Shown: one piece after another, positions 1 to 6,582 of the stretch
How positions within the stretch are numbered: the stretch's first letter is position 1
Layout: each line of letters opens with the position of its first letter
Assembly: GCA_903892365.1 (NCBI GenBank)
Contig: CAITIF010000796.1
Span: 1-7,991 of the forward strand
DNA: 7,991 nt
Origin: an uncultured Pirellula sp.
GTDB taxonomy: Bacteria; Planctomycetota; Planctomycetia; Pirellulales; Pirellulaceae
Direction of reading: 5' to 3'
Position numbers and translations under genes: made by a program
The notes under the pieces: model-generated
What the model saw: only the letters and a program-made list of their open reading frames with translations
Told to the model about the DNA's origin: nothing
Database searches by the model: none

Positions 1-2893
1 CGCTTAAGGTTGCTCGATAACCCCCTTCAAATTCCCCCGATTCTTGCAGTGGTTTAATGATCTGGTTTTGAATCACGTCTAATGCATCTTGTAAAGCGAT
101 ATCTTCGGGAGGCGAAATCTCAATGGTAATCGCCCGTTGCCGTTCGCGATGATTAATCTGCTCAGGGCCACTCGATAAGCGAATATCGGCAACCGATGAT
201 AGCGGCACGAGTTGCCCGCTCGGCGTGGCAATAGGCAATGACTCTAAGTCTTGGGAATGCTGCACAACTCTATCGCTAGCCATCAAGGTCACATCGATTT
301 TATCTCCGCCCAAGTAATAGTCGGTTGCATAAGCGCCATCGACCATGGCGTTGACGGCATAGCCAATCATTGACGCGTTCATACCCAGATCTCGCGACTG
401 CACGATTTTCGGCAACACGTGCACCTCAGGACTGGAAAGGTCGAGGCTCGGTACTGGACGAGCTTGTGCTGTTGGGAAAATCTCGCGGGTGCGTCGCAAA
501 ATGGTACCGCCGATTCGAACCAATTGTTCTATACCCGGTCCAGTGATCTCCACGTCGACCGATCTACCACCAGCACCACCTCGTTCAAACAAACTCGATT
601 GCCGTCCAGTTACCAATGCGCCCGGAATACTATCCTTGAACTCGCGGATCATCGGTACCAAGTCGGCTGCCCGTTCAGGGTCATGCGATCTCATTCCAAT
701 AAAGATCGAACGTCCGCGTGCAGAATAGAAAAAATCACTGATGGCTGGATGAGGCAATTCGGCTGCCTTCGGATCGTTAGGATTGGTATTCCAGTATGGC
801 TCTAAAGTCCGTTCGACATCTGACCCGAGCTCCAATAACTGTTCGTTGCTGTAACCTGGCGGGGGAAGAATATTGGCAAACACTAAATTGCGGTTACCAG
901 ATGGGAGATACTCTACCTTCGGCCACATAATCCAGCTCAGCCATACAGCCGCAACGGTAATGGACGCAGCCACGCCCAGCTTTCGCAGCATGGAGCCTTG
1001 AATAAAACGGTTGGTTGCCGCAATGGTACCGCTGAAAAGACTTCCAAATCCCCCCAGTATCTTCACGAAAAAATTCGTTGGACTGGTCAACGATTCTTGG
1101 GGCGTATCACCGACCGAAATGGTCATGTCATTTTTCGCAGTCAACAGACGTGCGGTTGCGGTTGGAATAAGCGTTATAGCCACAATAAGCGACAAACCAA
1201 CCGCCGCACTAATGGCGATCGCTATATCACGAAACAGTTGACCTGCTTCTTGTTGCACAAATAAGACAGGCAAGAATACCGCAAGCGTTGTTAGCGTCGA
1301 GGCAAGTACGGCTCCCCACACTTCGTTCGCACCATCAATGGCAGCTTGCAATGGGGTCTTTTTGAGAAGTTGATGATGTCGATATATATTCTCAAGAACG
1401 ACAATAGCATTATCCACCAGCATTCCAACGGCAAAAGCCAAACCAGCTAGAGAGATAACATTAAGCGAGCGGCCAAGCAAATTGAGCACTAAGAATGTTC
1501 CCACGATACTAACAGGTATCGCTAACCCAATGACGAGTGCACCACGCGCGTACCAGAGTCCAATGACCAACACGATGAGTAGAGTCACGCCAAACAGCCA
1601 AGGGTTTATAGAAACAGCACCAATTGCGGTGACAATCACAATCGGCCCAAAAAGCAAAGTTCTCACATTGAGGTGCAGGAACAGCAACAATGTCAACATC
1701 GTCAAAGCACCACCCACGATGATGTTTTCATTGACCAATCTCACCGCAGAATTGATGTATTCGGTCTCATCATAAACCTGAACCAACTCAAGATTCTTGG
1801 GCTTCAATAGTTCGTCGTTTAACTCCGCCACCGCCGCACTGAGCCCCTTCATCACTTCGATCACATTAGCGTTCGATTCGCGAATCGCATTGACCGAAAT
1901 ACTCGATTCACCATAGCGACGTACCACGCCGGTGAGTTTCTTGAAGCCGAGGGACACATCAGCCACATCACGCACATAAACGGGAATACCATCCTGAATG
2001 GCAATCAATTGATCTGAGATTTCTTCAGGCTTGCCATAGCGACTTAGAGTGCGTACGACATACCGGCGTTTACCTTCACTGTAATCACCACCAGAGACAT
2101 CTAGATTCTGGCCTTCAAGGACGTTCCGGACAGCGTCAAGCGTTAAGCCACGCGCCGCAAGTCGTTCCGGATCAACGACCACACGCAATTCATCCTCACG
2201 ACCACCATTTACATTCACATTTGATACGCCAGGAACTCGTTCCAGTCGGGCCTCAATATAGTCCTCCGTAAAACGCAACAGCGTGGAGATGTCTGGATAA
2301 ACGGGAATAAGGTGAGCGAGTTGCGGATGCTTTTCAACGAGCAATCGGAGTCTATAGATCATCAAACCTGGTTGACTTGCGCTGGCAACGTATTCCAAAT
2401 CCTTCTTCAAATCAGGATAATCTTGCATCGCTTTAGCCATCGCCTCGGCATTAGGGCGACCTGGCGAAAGAACATAGTAGGCGATCGGTCGATCCGAAGC
2501 GCTGCTTGTGCTCAACACAGGTTGATCTGCTTCAATCGGATACTCGCGAACTTGCTGGAGCCGGCTATTGACCTTTAGCAACGCCTTCTCCATGTTCGTC
2601 CCCACCTCAAACTCCAAGGTGATTCGCGAATTAGAATCGCTGGACTCACTGCTCATGCGAGTCACACCTTCAACGCTCTTGAGCTGTTCTTCCTGCTCTT
2701 GAGTGATCTCGCGTTCCACTTCTTGTGGACTTGCACCAGGCCAACGTGTTTCCACTGAGATCGTTGGTGTCTCGACTTGCGGAATTAACTGGATCGGTAA
2801 ACGCATCAATCCAACAACACCGAAGAGCACTAGCAACAATGCTCCCACCGAAACCTTAACAGGGTTTCTAACGCATGCTTCTATCGGTCCCAT
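1..2893 (-). CDS. RND efflux permease, HAE1/AcrB-like, C-terminus off the window
   Basis: This is the inner-membrane, proton-driven pump of a tripartite efflux system, exporting hydrophobic or amphiphilic compounds. The frame is open from ATG at 2893 to the left edge, giving 964 residues. TM1 is about residues 14-30, followed by a first periplasmic loop with the porter-type motif WPGASPQEVE (51-60). TM2 is about 388-408, TM3 about 452-472, and TM4 carries VDNAIVVLEN (493-502). TM6 is about 555-578 and TM7 about 639-656. The second periplasmic loop includes LPSGNRN (663-669) and LPPPGYS (676-682). The window ends just before TM8, so roughly 200 residues are missing. D494 matches AcrB Asp407, but the second Asp (AcrB 408) is Asn495; VDNA is common in HAE1-like pumps, whereas metal pumps of the CzcA/CusA type have VDGA. 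Compared with AcrB there are insertions near residues 150-207 and 415-451. It starts 7 nt after the fusion protein gene. The family call is secure; the substrate is unknown. Confidence 0.95.
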   Translation of the reverse strand, partial: MGPIEACVRNPVKVSVGALLLVLFGVVGLMRLPIQLIPQVETPTISVETRWPGASPQEVEREITQEQEEQLKSVEGVTRMSSESSDSNSRITLEFEVGTNMEKALLKVNSRLQQVREYPIEADQPVLSTSSASDRPIAYYVLSPGRPNAEAMAKAMQDYPDLKKDLEYVASASQPGLMIYRLRLLVEKHPQLAHLIPVYPDISTLLRFTEDYIEARLERVPGVSNVNVNGGREDELRVVVDPERLAARGLTLDAVRNVLEGQNLDVSGGDYSEGKRRYVVRTLSRYGKPEEISDQLIAIQDGIPVYVRDVADVSLGFKKLTGVVRRYGESSISVNAIRESNANVIEVMKGLSAAVAELNDELLKPKNLELVQVYDETEYINSAVRLVNENIIVGGALTMLTLLLFLHLNVRTLLFGPIVIVTAIGAVSINPWLFGVTLLIVLVIGLWYARGALVIGLAIPVSIVGTFLVLNLLGRSLNVISLAGLAFAVGMLVDNAIVVLENIYRHHQLLKKTPLQAAIDGANEVWGAVLASTLTTLAVFLPVLFVQQEAGQLFRDIAIAISAAVGLSLIVAITLIPTATARLLTAKNDMTISVGDTPQESLTSPTNFFVKILGGFGSLFSGTIAATNRFIQGSMLRKLGVAASITVAAVWLSWIMWPKVEYLPSGNRNLVFANILPPPGYSNEQLLELGSDVERTLEPYWNTNPNDPKAAELPHPAISDFFYSARGRSIFIGMRSHDPERAADLVPMIREFKDSIPGALVTGRQSSLFERGGAGGRSVDVEITGPGIEQLVRIGGTILRRTREIFPTAQARPVPSLDLSSPEVHVLPKIVQSRDLGMNASMIGYAVNAMVDGAYATDYYLGGDKIDVTLMASDRVVQHSQDLESLPIATPSGQLVPLSSVADIRLSSGPEQINHRERQRAITIEISPPEDIALQDALDVIQNQIIKPLQESGEFEGGYRATLS

Positions 2894-2900
2894 GTATCTA

Positions 2901-4250
2901 TCAACCTCCGTCAGATACAGCGGGAGCGATTGTCGGCGGTTGAGCCACCGCCTGTAGATTTTCGGGATCGATCACTTTCCCGACTCGCACTGATTCACCA
3001 TCGCGCAAGCGTTCATTTCCGAACACCGCAATCACATCCCCGGGCTGCAAGCCTTGCACAACCTCGACATTACTACCTTGAGAAATTCCGAGCTGTACGT
3101 TCACGGTCCGAACTTTGCCTTCGACGATTTGCTTGACTTGCGAACCAACTTGCCCAAGGACCAGAGCATCTTTCGGAATCAGCGTGGTTCGCTTGCTGGG
3201 ACCGACAGGCAACGCGCATTTCGCAAGCATACCAGGTTTGACCAAATATCCATTGTCACCACGTGGATTCTTGAGTCGAACACGCACAGGAAAAGTCCGA
3301 CTACGGGCTTCGGCTTCTGGAACAATGCTGACGATACGGCCAACGAAAGGCTCCGTCACATCTGGAAGAGCATCAAATTTTAGGACAGCCGCCTCTCCTA
3401 CTTTCACAAAGCGAATATAGGATTCCGGCACATACACTTCCACTTCGACTTCATCGATCTGAATGATCTCCACTACCGCGCCACCTTGGCTAAGCCAATA
3501 GCCCGCTTCGGTCAACTCCCGAATCACAAACCCGCTAAAGGGAGCTCGCACGGTATATTTTGCTAGACGATCTTCAAGCAATTCAACCAAATTCTTCTGC
3601 TGTTCGACTCGAGCTTCCGCAGCCACAATTCGTTCGGGACGGGTGCCACGTTCGATCAATGCCAATGCTTCTTTTGCTTCCGAAACAAGTTGTTCCCCTG
3701 CATCGAGAAGCGATTGAACTTCCTGCAATTCGTCATCGGAAACGATGCCATTGCCAGAATCCAACCGTGTCATTCTATCGAACCGTTTGCGCAGAAAATC
3801 GCGACGAATCTCAGAAGCGTTCAAACGATTTTTCGCTTGAGCTATCTCTTGCGGCAATGCCCCATTCTTCAGCTCAAGCAATTCGGCATCACGCAATTTG
3901 TATTCGGCTCGAGCTGCTGCCAGTTCAAGTTCGAGTGTTTTGGTTAGCAGCTGGGCGACCGGGTCACCTTCTTTGACTTCGTGTCCAACCTCAACGGCCA
4001 ACTGAACCACGCGTCCATCTACGGCGCTTCCCACCACACTTCGTTTCAATGGCAAGGTGGTCCCTACGAAGTCCGAGGTCGGAGCGATCGAACCTTCGTA
4101 AGCTTTAGATACGTGAACCAATGATGGAACGAGATCGGGGGCTTTGTCTTGCCCCATAACGCCCGTCGTTGAAAAACAACCAACAACCATCGCACCGCTA
4201 AGCAATGCGATAGTTGCTAAATTTGTTCGTTGATGAAAACCAAATGACAC
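2901..4250 (-). CDS. Periplasmic adaptor (membrane fusion protein), HlyD/AcrA family, probable lipoprotein
   Basis: This 449-residue protein should bridge the RND permease and an outer-membrane channel in the periplasm. The N-terminus has a short charged region (H6, R8), a hydrophobic stretch at 11-24 and a lipobox-like VVGC with Cys25, so it is probably lipid-anchored as AcrA is. The first half of the lipoyl-like barrel is about 72-101 (DGRVVQLAVEVGHEVKEGD), the helical hairpin 104-231 is rich in Glu, Leu, Ala and Arg, and the second lipoyl half is about 232-263 (VRAPFSGFVIREL). A beta-barrel domain covers about 265-345 and a membrane-proximal domain the rest, including LQPGDVIAVFGNERL (401-415). 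The length is usual for the family. The start is GTG at 4250, 17 nt after the DUF1080/ThuA stop; the next in-frame Met (M21) would cut into the signal, so GTG is preferred although the SD is weak. It lies 7 nt upstream of the permease, its obvious partner. Confidence 0.93.
   Translation of the reverse strand: MSFGFHQRTNLATIALLSGAMVVGCFSTTGVMGQDKAPDLVPSLVHVSKAYEGSIAPTSDFVGTTLPLKRSVVGSAVDGRVVQLAVEVGHEVKEGDPVAQLLTKTLELELAAARAEYKLRDAELLELKNGALPQEIAQAKNRLNASEIRRDFLRKRFDRMTRLDSGNGIVSDDELQEVQSLLDAGEQLVSEAKEALALIERGTRPERIVAAEARVEQQKNLVELLEDRLAKYTVRAPFSGFVIRELTEAGYWLSQGGAVVEIIQIDEVEVEVYVPESYIRFVKVGEAAVLKFDALPDVTEPFVGRIVSIVPEAEARSRTFPVRVRLKNPRGDNGYLVKPGMLAKCALPVGPSKRTTLIPKDALVLGQVGSQVKQIVEGKVRTVNVQLGISQGSNVEVVQGLQPGDVIAVFGNERLRDGESVRVGKVIDPENLQAVAQPPTIAPAVSDGG
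2905..2909 (-). promoter_or_regulatory. Ribosome binding site of the RND permease, overlapping the upstream stop
   Basis: GGAGG lies on the minus strand 11 nt before the permease ATG. It is formed by the last two glycine codons of the fusion protein gene, directly followed by its TGA stop at 2903-2901. Ribosomes ending the fusion protein therefore sit on this site, which fits translational coupling and balanced production of the two pump parts. The site is seen in the sequence; the coupling is inferred. Confidence 0.7.
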
Positions 4251-4267
4251 GGTAGGGATCCGTTTTG

Positions 4268-6064
4268 TTATTTCGCGAAATCGGAAGGATGGAAATTCTT
4301 TTCAGGCCAAAACTTCGGATCGTTGCGGAAACCGAAAAACGTTGGCTTGAATTCACCTACGATCTCCACGTTGAGATCGTTCTTGATCTGGTCGTCTAAA
4401 CCAACAGCCCAGAAGCAAGCATTGGTGACCAAACGACGCAAGCCTTCGTTTTCCAAATCGATCGAGGCCCCCATGGTTGTGTTAAACACCCGAGCTTCTT
4501 TACCGGAAGGAACTTTAGGTGTGTGCACCCAAGCCAAGGGCATCATCGGACTATTTCGTTTGTCTTCAACAGCGGCATCGCCTGGCTTCATTCCCTTGAG
4601 GATTTGGCCATCGAGCAAAACGGTTGCCTCTTTCGAAAGATTAACGATGCCGTAGACGTCTGTTGGCCCCCAGACATCTTTAACCCCACGCAGCACTGGA
4701 TGTTCCTTGTTGCCTTCGCGAATCAATCCGCGAGTGCTTTCGGAACCATGATTTCCATGATGACTAATCCACGTATCACCCAAGATTTGTTGACCGAAAC
4801 CACCAAGCCACTCTTTGTTGTTCCAGCTATACTTCGCATACTTGCGATCACCGGGGATATTGAAGGCGTGTGTGGCGGTTCGCAGACCAATCATCGGTTT
4901 GCCTGCATTCACATATTCATCGATGAAAGCCATCTGCCAATCAGGCAAGTTGCGGAATCGAGTAAAGATTACCATTAAGTCCGCATCTTTGAGATGCTGC
5001 AAACCTGGAATATTGCTGCTGTAGTTTGGATCAATGATTCCTGACTCAGGATTGATCGCAAACAACACGGTGCATTTGAAGCCATGATGCTTCGAGAGAA
5101 TCTTGGCGAGCTGTGGCAAAGCTTCTTCCGAACGATATTCTTCATCGCCTGAGATCAATACAACATGCTTACCTTTACCAGGCCCTTCACCACCTTCAAA
5201 GGTTAACCATGGAACTTCTTCGGTTCGTAGCGGACGATACCAAATGTTGCGGAAGCGAGTTGTGTTGCCATGGTCTTGAAGCAATAGTGGACCAACAGCA
5301 GGATGAGGCGAGTAGGGATGTGTCTCTTGATGAGCCATCGGGCCGATCAATTCACGTCCATGATGCACCAGCACACCATTGATGAACACGGTAGCCTTGG
5401 CTGGCTTGACGAGCTTGCCATCCGCAAAGCGAGGAGCTTCCCAAATAATGTCGTAGGTTTGCCACTGACCAGGTCCACGTGCAGCATTCACTTGCGGTGG
5501 GTATTGGCCATAAATCGAGGATAGTTGCCCATCTGGGTACGTATCGTTGTTGAACGAATCAAGAACTTGAATCTCATATCGTCCCATGATGATCACACCG
5601 CTATTGCCACGGCCCTGGCTATTGCCGTCGACTTTTTCAGGCGTGGCGAATTCCAAATGTAGTTGGCAATCTCCGAATTCGGCCCGGCTGAAAATCGAAC
5701 CGCTGCCGGGCTTCACTTCCATGTACCCGTTTTCCACCTTCCACGGAGCAGGTACAAACTCTTCCCCTTTGCGACCTACTGCCCAACCATCGAGGTTGGT
5801 TCCATCGAACAGAACCACAGCATCGGAAGGAGGAGCACCTGGTTCATCGGCAGGCTTAATCACTTGGGGACGAGGACGATATTTGTCATGTACGCGCCAA
5901 GGTTGCCCTGGCAGCACGGGGGTTTCTGTATAGCCTTGAGGCTCGGCGGGGGGCTTTTGCGCGAACAAGTTCGTGGGGGCTAGCAAACCCAGCAAAACCG
6001 CGAATACGATCGACAAACGAAACATTGGCATAGCAGTGACCGAAATCACAGGGGCATGTCGCAT
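4268..6064 (-). CDS. Secreted DUF1080 (3-keto-disaccharide hydrolase-type) + ThuA-like two-domain protein
   Basis: This 598-residue exported protein joins two domains. A signal peptide covers residues 1-35, with a hydrophobic core about 16-30 and a likely cut after NLFA. The DUF1080 domain (PF06439, laminin-G-like fold) spans about 81-279. It shows LFDGTNLDGWAV near the start, RGNSGVIIMGRYEIQVLDSF at 151-170 and DHGNTTRFRNIWYRPL at its end. The ThuA-like domain (PF06283, glutamine-amidotransferase-like fold) spans about 299-555, with HVVLISGDEEYR, GLRTATHAF (393-401), HHGNHG (435-440) and an NEGLRRLVTNACFW segment near the end. Some DUF1080 proteins cleave 3-keto-glycosides, and ThuA proteins are linked to trehalose/keto-sugar use; the reaction here is inferred. 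The start at 6064 has an excellent SD (GAGGAA, 5 nt away). An in-frame ATG at 6121 would add 19 residues but has no SD and would leave a poor signal peptide. It heads a probable operon with the efflux genes. Confidence 0.9.
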   Translation of the reverse strand: MRHAPVISVTAMPMFRLSIVFAVLLGLLAPTNLFAQKPPAEPQGYTETPVLPGQPWRVHDKYRPRPQVIKPADEPGAPPSDAVVLFDGTNLDGWAVGRKGEEFVPAPWKVENGYMEVKPGSGSIFSRAEFGDCQLHLEFATPEKVDGNSQGRGNSGVIIMGRYEIQVLDSFNNDTYPDGQLSSIYGQYPPQVNAARGPGQWQTYDIIWEAPRFADGKLVKPAKATVFINGVLVHHGRELIGPMAHQETHPYSPHPAVGPLLLQDHGNTTRFRNIWYRPLRTEEVPWLTFEGGEGPGKGKHVVLISGDEEYRSEEALPQLAKILSKHHGFKCTVLFAINPESGIIDPNYSSNIPGLQHLKDADLMVIFTRFRNLPDWQMAFIDEYVNAGKPMIGLRTATHAFNIPGDRKYAKYSWNNKEWLGGFGQQILGDTWISHHGNHGSESTRGLIREGNKEHPVLRGVKDVWGPTDVYGIVNLSKEATVLLDGQILKGMKPGDAAVEDKRNSPMMPLAWVHTPKVPSGKEARVFNTTMGASIDLENEGLRRLVTNACFWAVGLDDQIKNDLNVEIVGEFKPTFFGFRNDPKFWPEKNFHPSDFAK

Positions 6065-6069
6065 GGTGG

Positions 6070-6075
6070 TTCCTC
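6070..6075 (-). promoter_or_regulatory. Ribosome binding site deciding the start of the DUF1080/ThuA gene
   Basis: GAGGAA on the minus strand lies 5 nt before the ATG at 6064. It is the best SD match seen in this window. It supports starting the secreted protein at 6064 and not at the in-frame ATG at 6121, whose upstream sequence (CCTACCAGTTAAC) contains no SD. Confidence 0.65.
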
Positions 6076-6091
6076 GAGAGCCGAGAAGGTA

Positions 6092-6108
6092 GGAAGGACG
6101 GGAAGGAC
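6092..6108. repeat. Near-tandem GGAAGGAC repeat in the leader of the DUF1080/ThuA gene
   Basis: GGAAGGAC occurs at 6092-6099 and again at 6101-6108, a 9-nt period. On the transcribed minus strand this is a pyrimidine-rich tract about 28 nt before the preferred ATG at 6064. It could be chance in a purine-rich stretch; no function is claimed. Confidence 0.35.
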
Positions 6109-6236
6109 CAATCCATTCCATGTTAACTGGTAGGCAATGAGTTCTCTATTAGCCCCCCCTGCCTCAAGAGCCTTTCTACGCAAAAGATTCATTTTTGACC
6201 TGGACGGCAGCGTGGAAATTTGCCAAATCACTCATC

Positions 6237-6260
6237 GGGTATCAACCCATTTTGGGTATC
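6237..6260. repeat. Direct repeat GGGTATC with a small palindrome, upstream of the lipoprotein gene
   Basis: GGGTATC is found at 6237-6243 and 6254-6260, a spacing of 17 nt. Between and into the second copy lies a perfect small inverted repeat, ACCCA-TTT-TGGGT (6245-6257). It ends 29 nt before the ATG of the lipoprotein gene, a position that could suit a regulator site or a short 5' UTR hairpin. The repeats are seen directly; any role is speculation. Confidence 0.3.
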
Positions 6261-6274
6261 GCTCAACTTGTTCA

Positions 6275-6279
6275 GGGAG
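6275..6279 (+). promoter_or_regulatory. Ribosome binding site supporting the lipoprotein start at 6290
   Basis: GGGAG, within AGGGAGA, lies 10 nt before the ATG at 6290. The spacing is slightly long. It supports the short form of the lipoprotein, which then has a normal signal sequence, over an extended form from 6137. Confidence 0.5.
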
Positions 6280-6289
6280 AATTTGGACG

Positions 6290-6568
6290 ATGAACCGCTT
6301 GAGGAAAGGATCGGATTGTTCGATATTGCCAAGAAATCGCGGTTTGGCTCAATATGCGAAACGATTCGTTGGAGCATTGGCACTTTCGGCACTACTGTGC
6401 AGTTGGTCAGGATGTGCCACGCCTGAGTGGTTGCGTGGTGGTGGCTTGGATGGCCCCAACGCGGAACTCGGGTCGGGACTCCGCGGGAACACGGGCAACG
6501 GACCCTGGGGTACCGGCGTAGATGAACGAGCCCGAGAAATTGAACGGAATTTAGGTTACCGCAACTAG
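6290..6568 (+). CDS. Small putative lipoprotein of unknown function (92 aa)
   Basis: I do not recognise a named family. The N-terminal region is basic (Arg3, Arg5, Lys6, Arg15, Arg17, Lys24, Arg25) and is followed by a hydrophobic core (FVGALALSALLC, about 26-37). A lipobox-like SWSGC has Cys42 as the predicted lipidated residue. The mature part is only about 50 residues: a Gly/Asn-rich, probably disordered stretch (about 50-75, including GNTGNGPWGTG), then a charged, probably helical end, DERAREIERNLGYRN. I associate an 'AREIERNLG'-like end with short planctomycete membrane-anchored proteins, but only from memory. The frame is open back to an ATG at 6137, adding 51 residues with no signal character; the start at 6290 has an SD and places the signal sequence near the N-terminus. 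The stop is 14 nt before the M32 peptidase gene, so the two are likely cotranscribed. Confidence 0.75.
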   Translation: MNRLRKGSDCSILPRNRGLAQYAKRFVGALALSALLCSWSGCATPEWLRGGGLDGPNAELGSGLRGNTGNGPWGTGVDERAREIERNLGYRN

Positions 6569-6582
6569 AAAGCCCTATTACG

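Larger units (their letters stand above)
6065..6289. other. Divergent intergenic region between the efflux operon and the lipoprotein gene
   Basis: This spacer of about 225 nt must contain the promoters for both the leftward three-gene set and the rightward lipoprotein/peptidase pair. On the plus strand TTGACC at 6195-6200 resembles a -35 box, but the sequence 17 nt further (ATTTGC) is a poor -10 box, so I do not call a promoter. The region also holds a run of seven C (about 6153-6159), a near-tandem GGAAGGAC repeat and a repeated GGGTATC. The plus-strand frame is open from an ATG at 6137, and the minus frame from 6121, but both probable starts lie inside these limits. Confidence 0.5.

Noticed and set aside
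419..805. Plus-strand open frames across the permease gene (for example 419-805, 998-1264, 1482-1775, 2312-2578).
   Set aside because: They are antisense to the long permease frame, which is continuous and carries conserved RND motifs; their translations have no recognisable domain and no SD.
1..2893. Assignment of the permease as a heavy-metal pump (CzcA/CusA type).
   Set aside because: The TM4 motif is VDNAIVVLEN and not the VDGAVV-type sequence of metal pumps, and the loop motifs resemble HAE1-like pumps.
3560..3976. Plus-strand open frame of 138 codons opposite the fusion protein gene.
   Set aside because: It is the antisense shadow of the coiled-coil hairpin region of a clear HlyD-family gene; the translation has no plausible domain.
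6065..6121. N-terminal extension of the DUF1080/ThuA protein from the ATG at 6121 (19 extra residues).
   Set aside because: There is no SD before 6121, the extension would push the signal peptide hydrophobic core more than 30 residues from the N-terminus, and the ATG at 6064 has a strong GAGGAA at 5 nt.
6195..6223. TTGACC at 6195-6200 as the -35 element of a sigma-70 promoter for the lipoprotein gene.
   Set aside because: At the 17-nt spacing the -10 position reads ATTTGC, which is a poor match; without mapped starts I do not call it.
6137..6289. N-terminal extension of the small lipoprotein from the ATG at 6137.
   Set aside because: The extra 51 residues have no signal or domain character, the region is the divergent promoter spacer, and the ATG at 6290 has an SD-like GGGAG and yields a normal lipoprotein signal.
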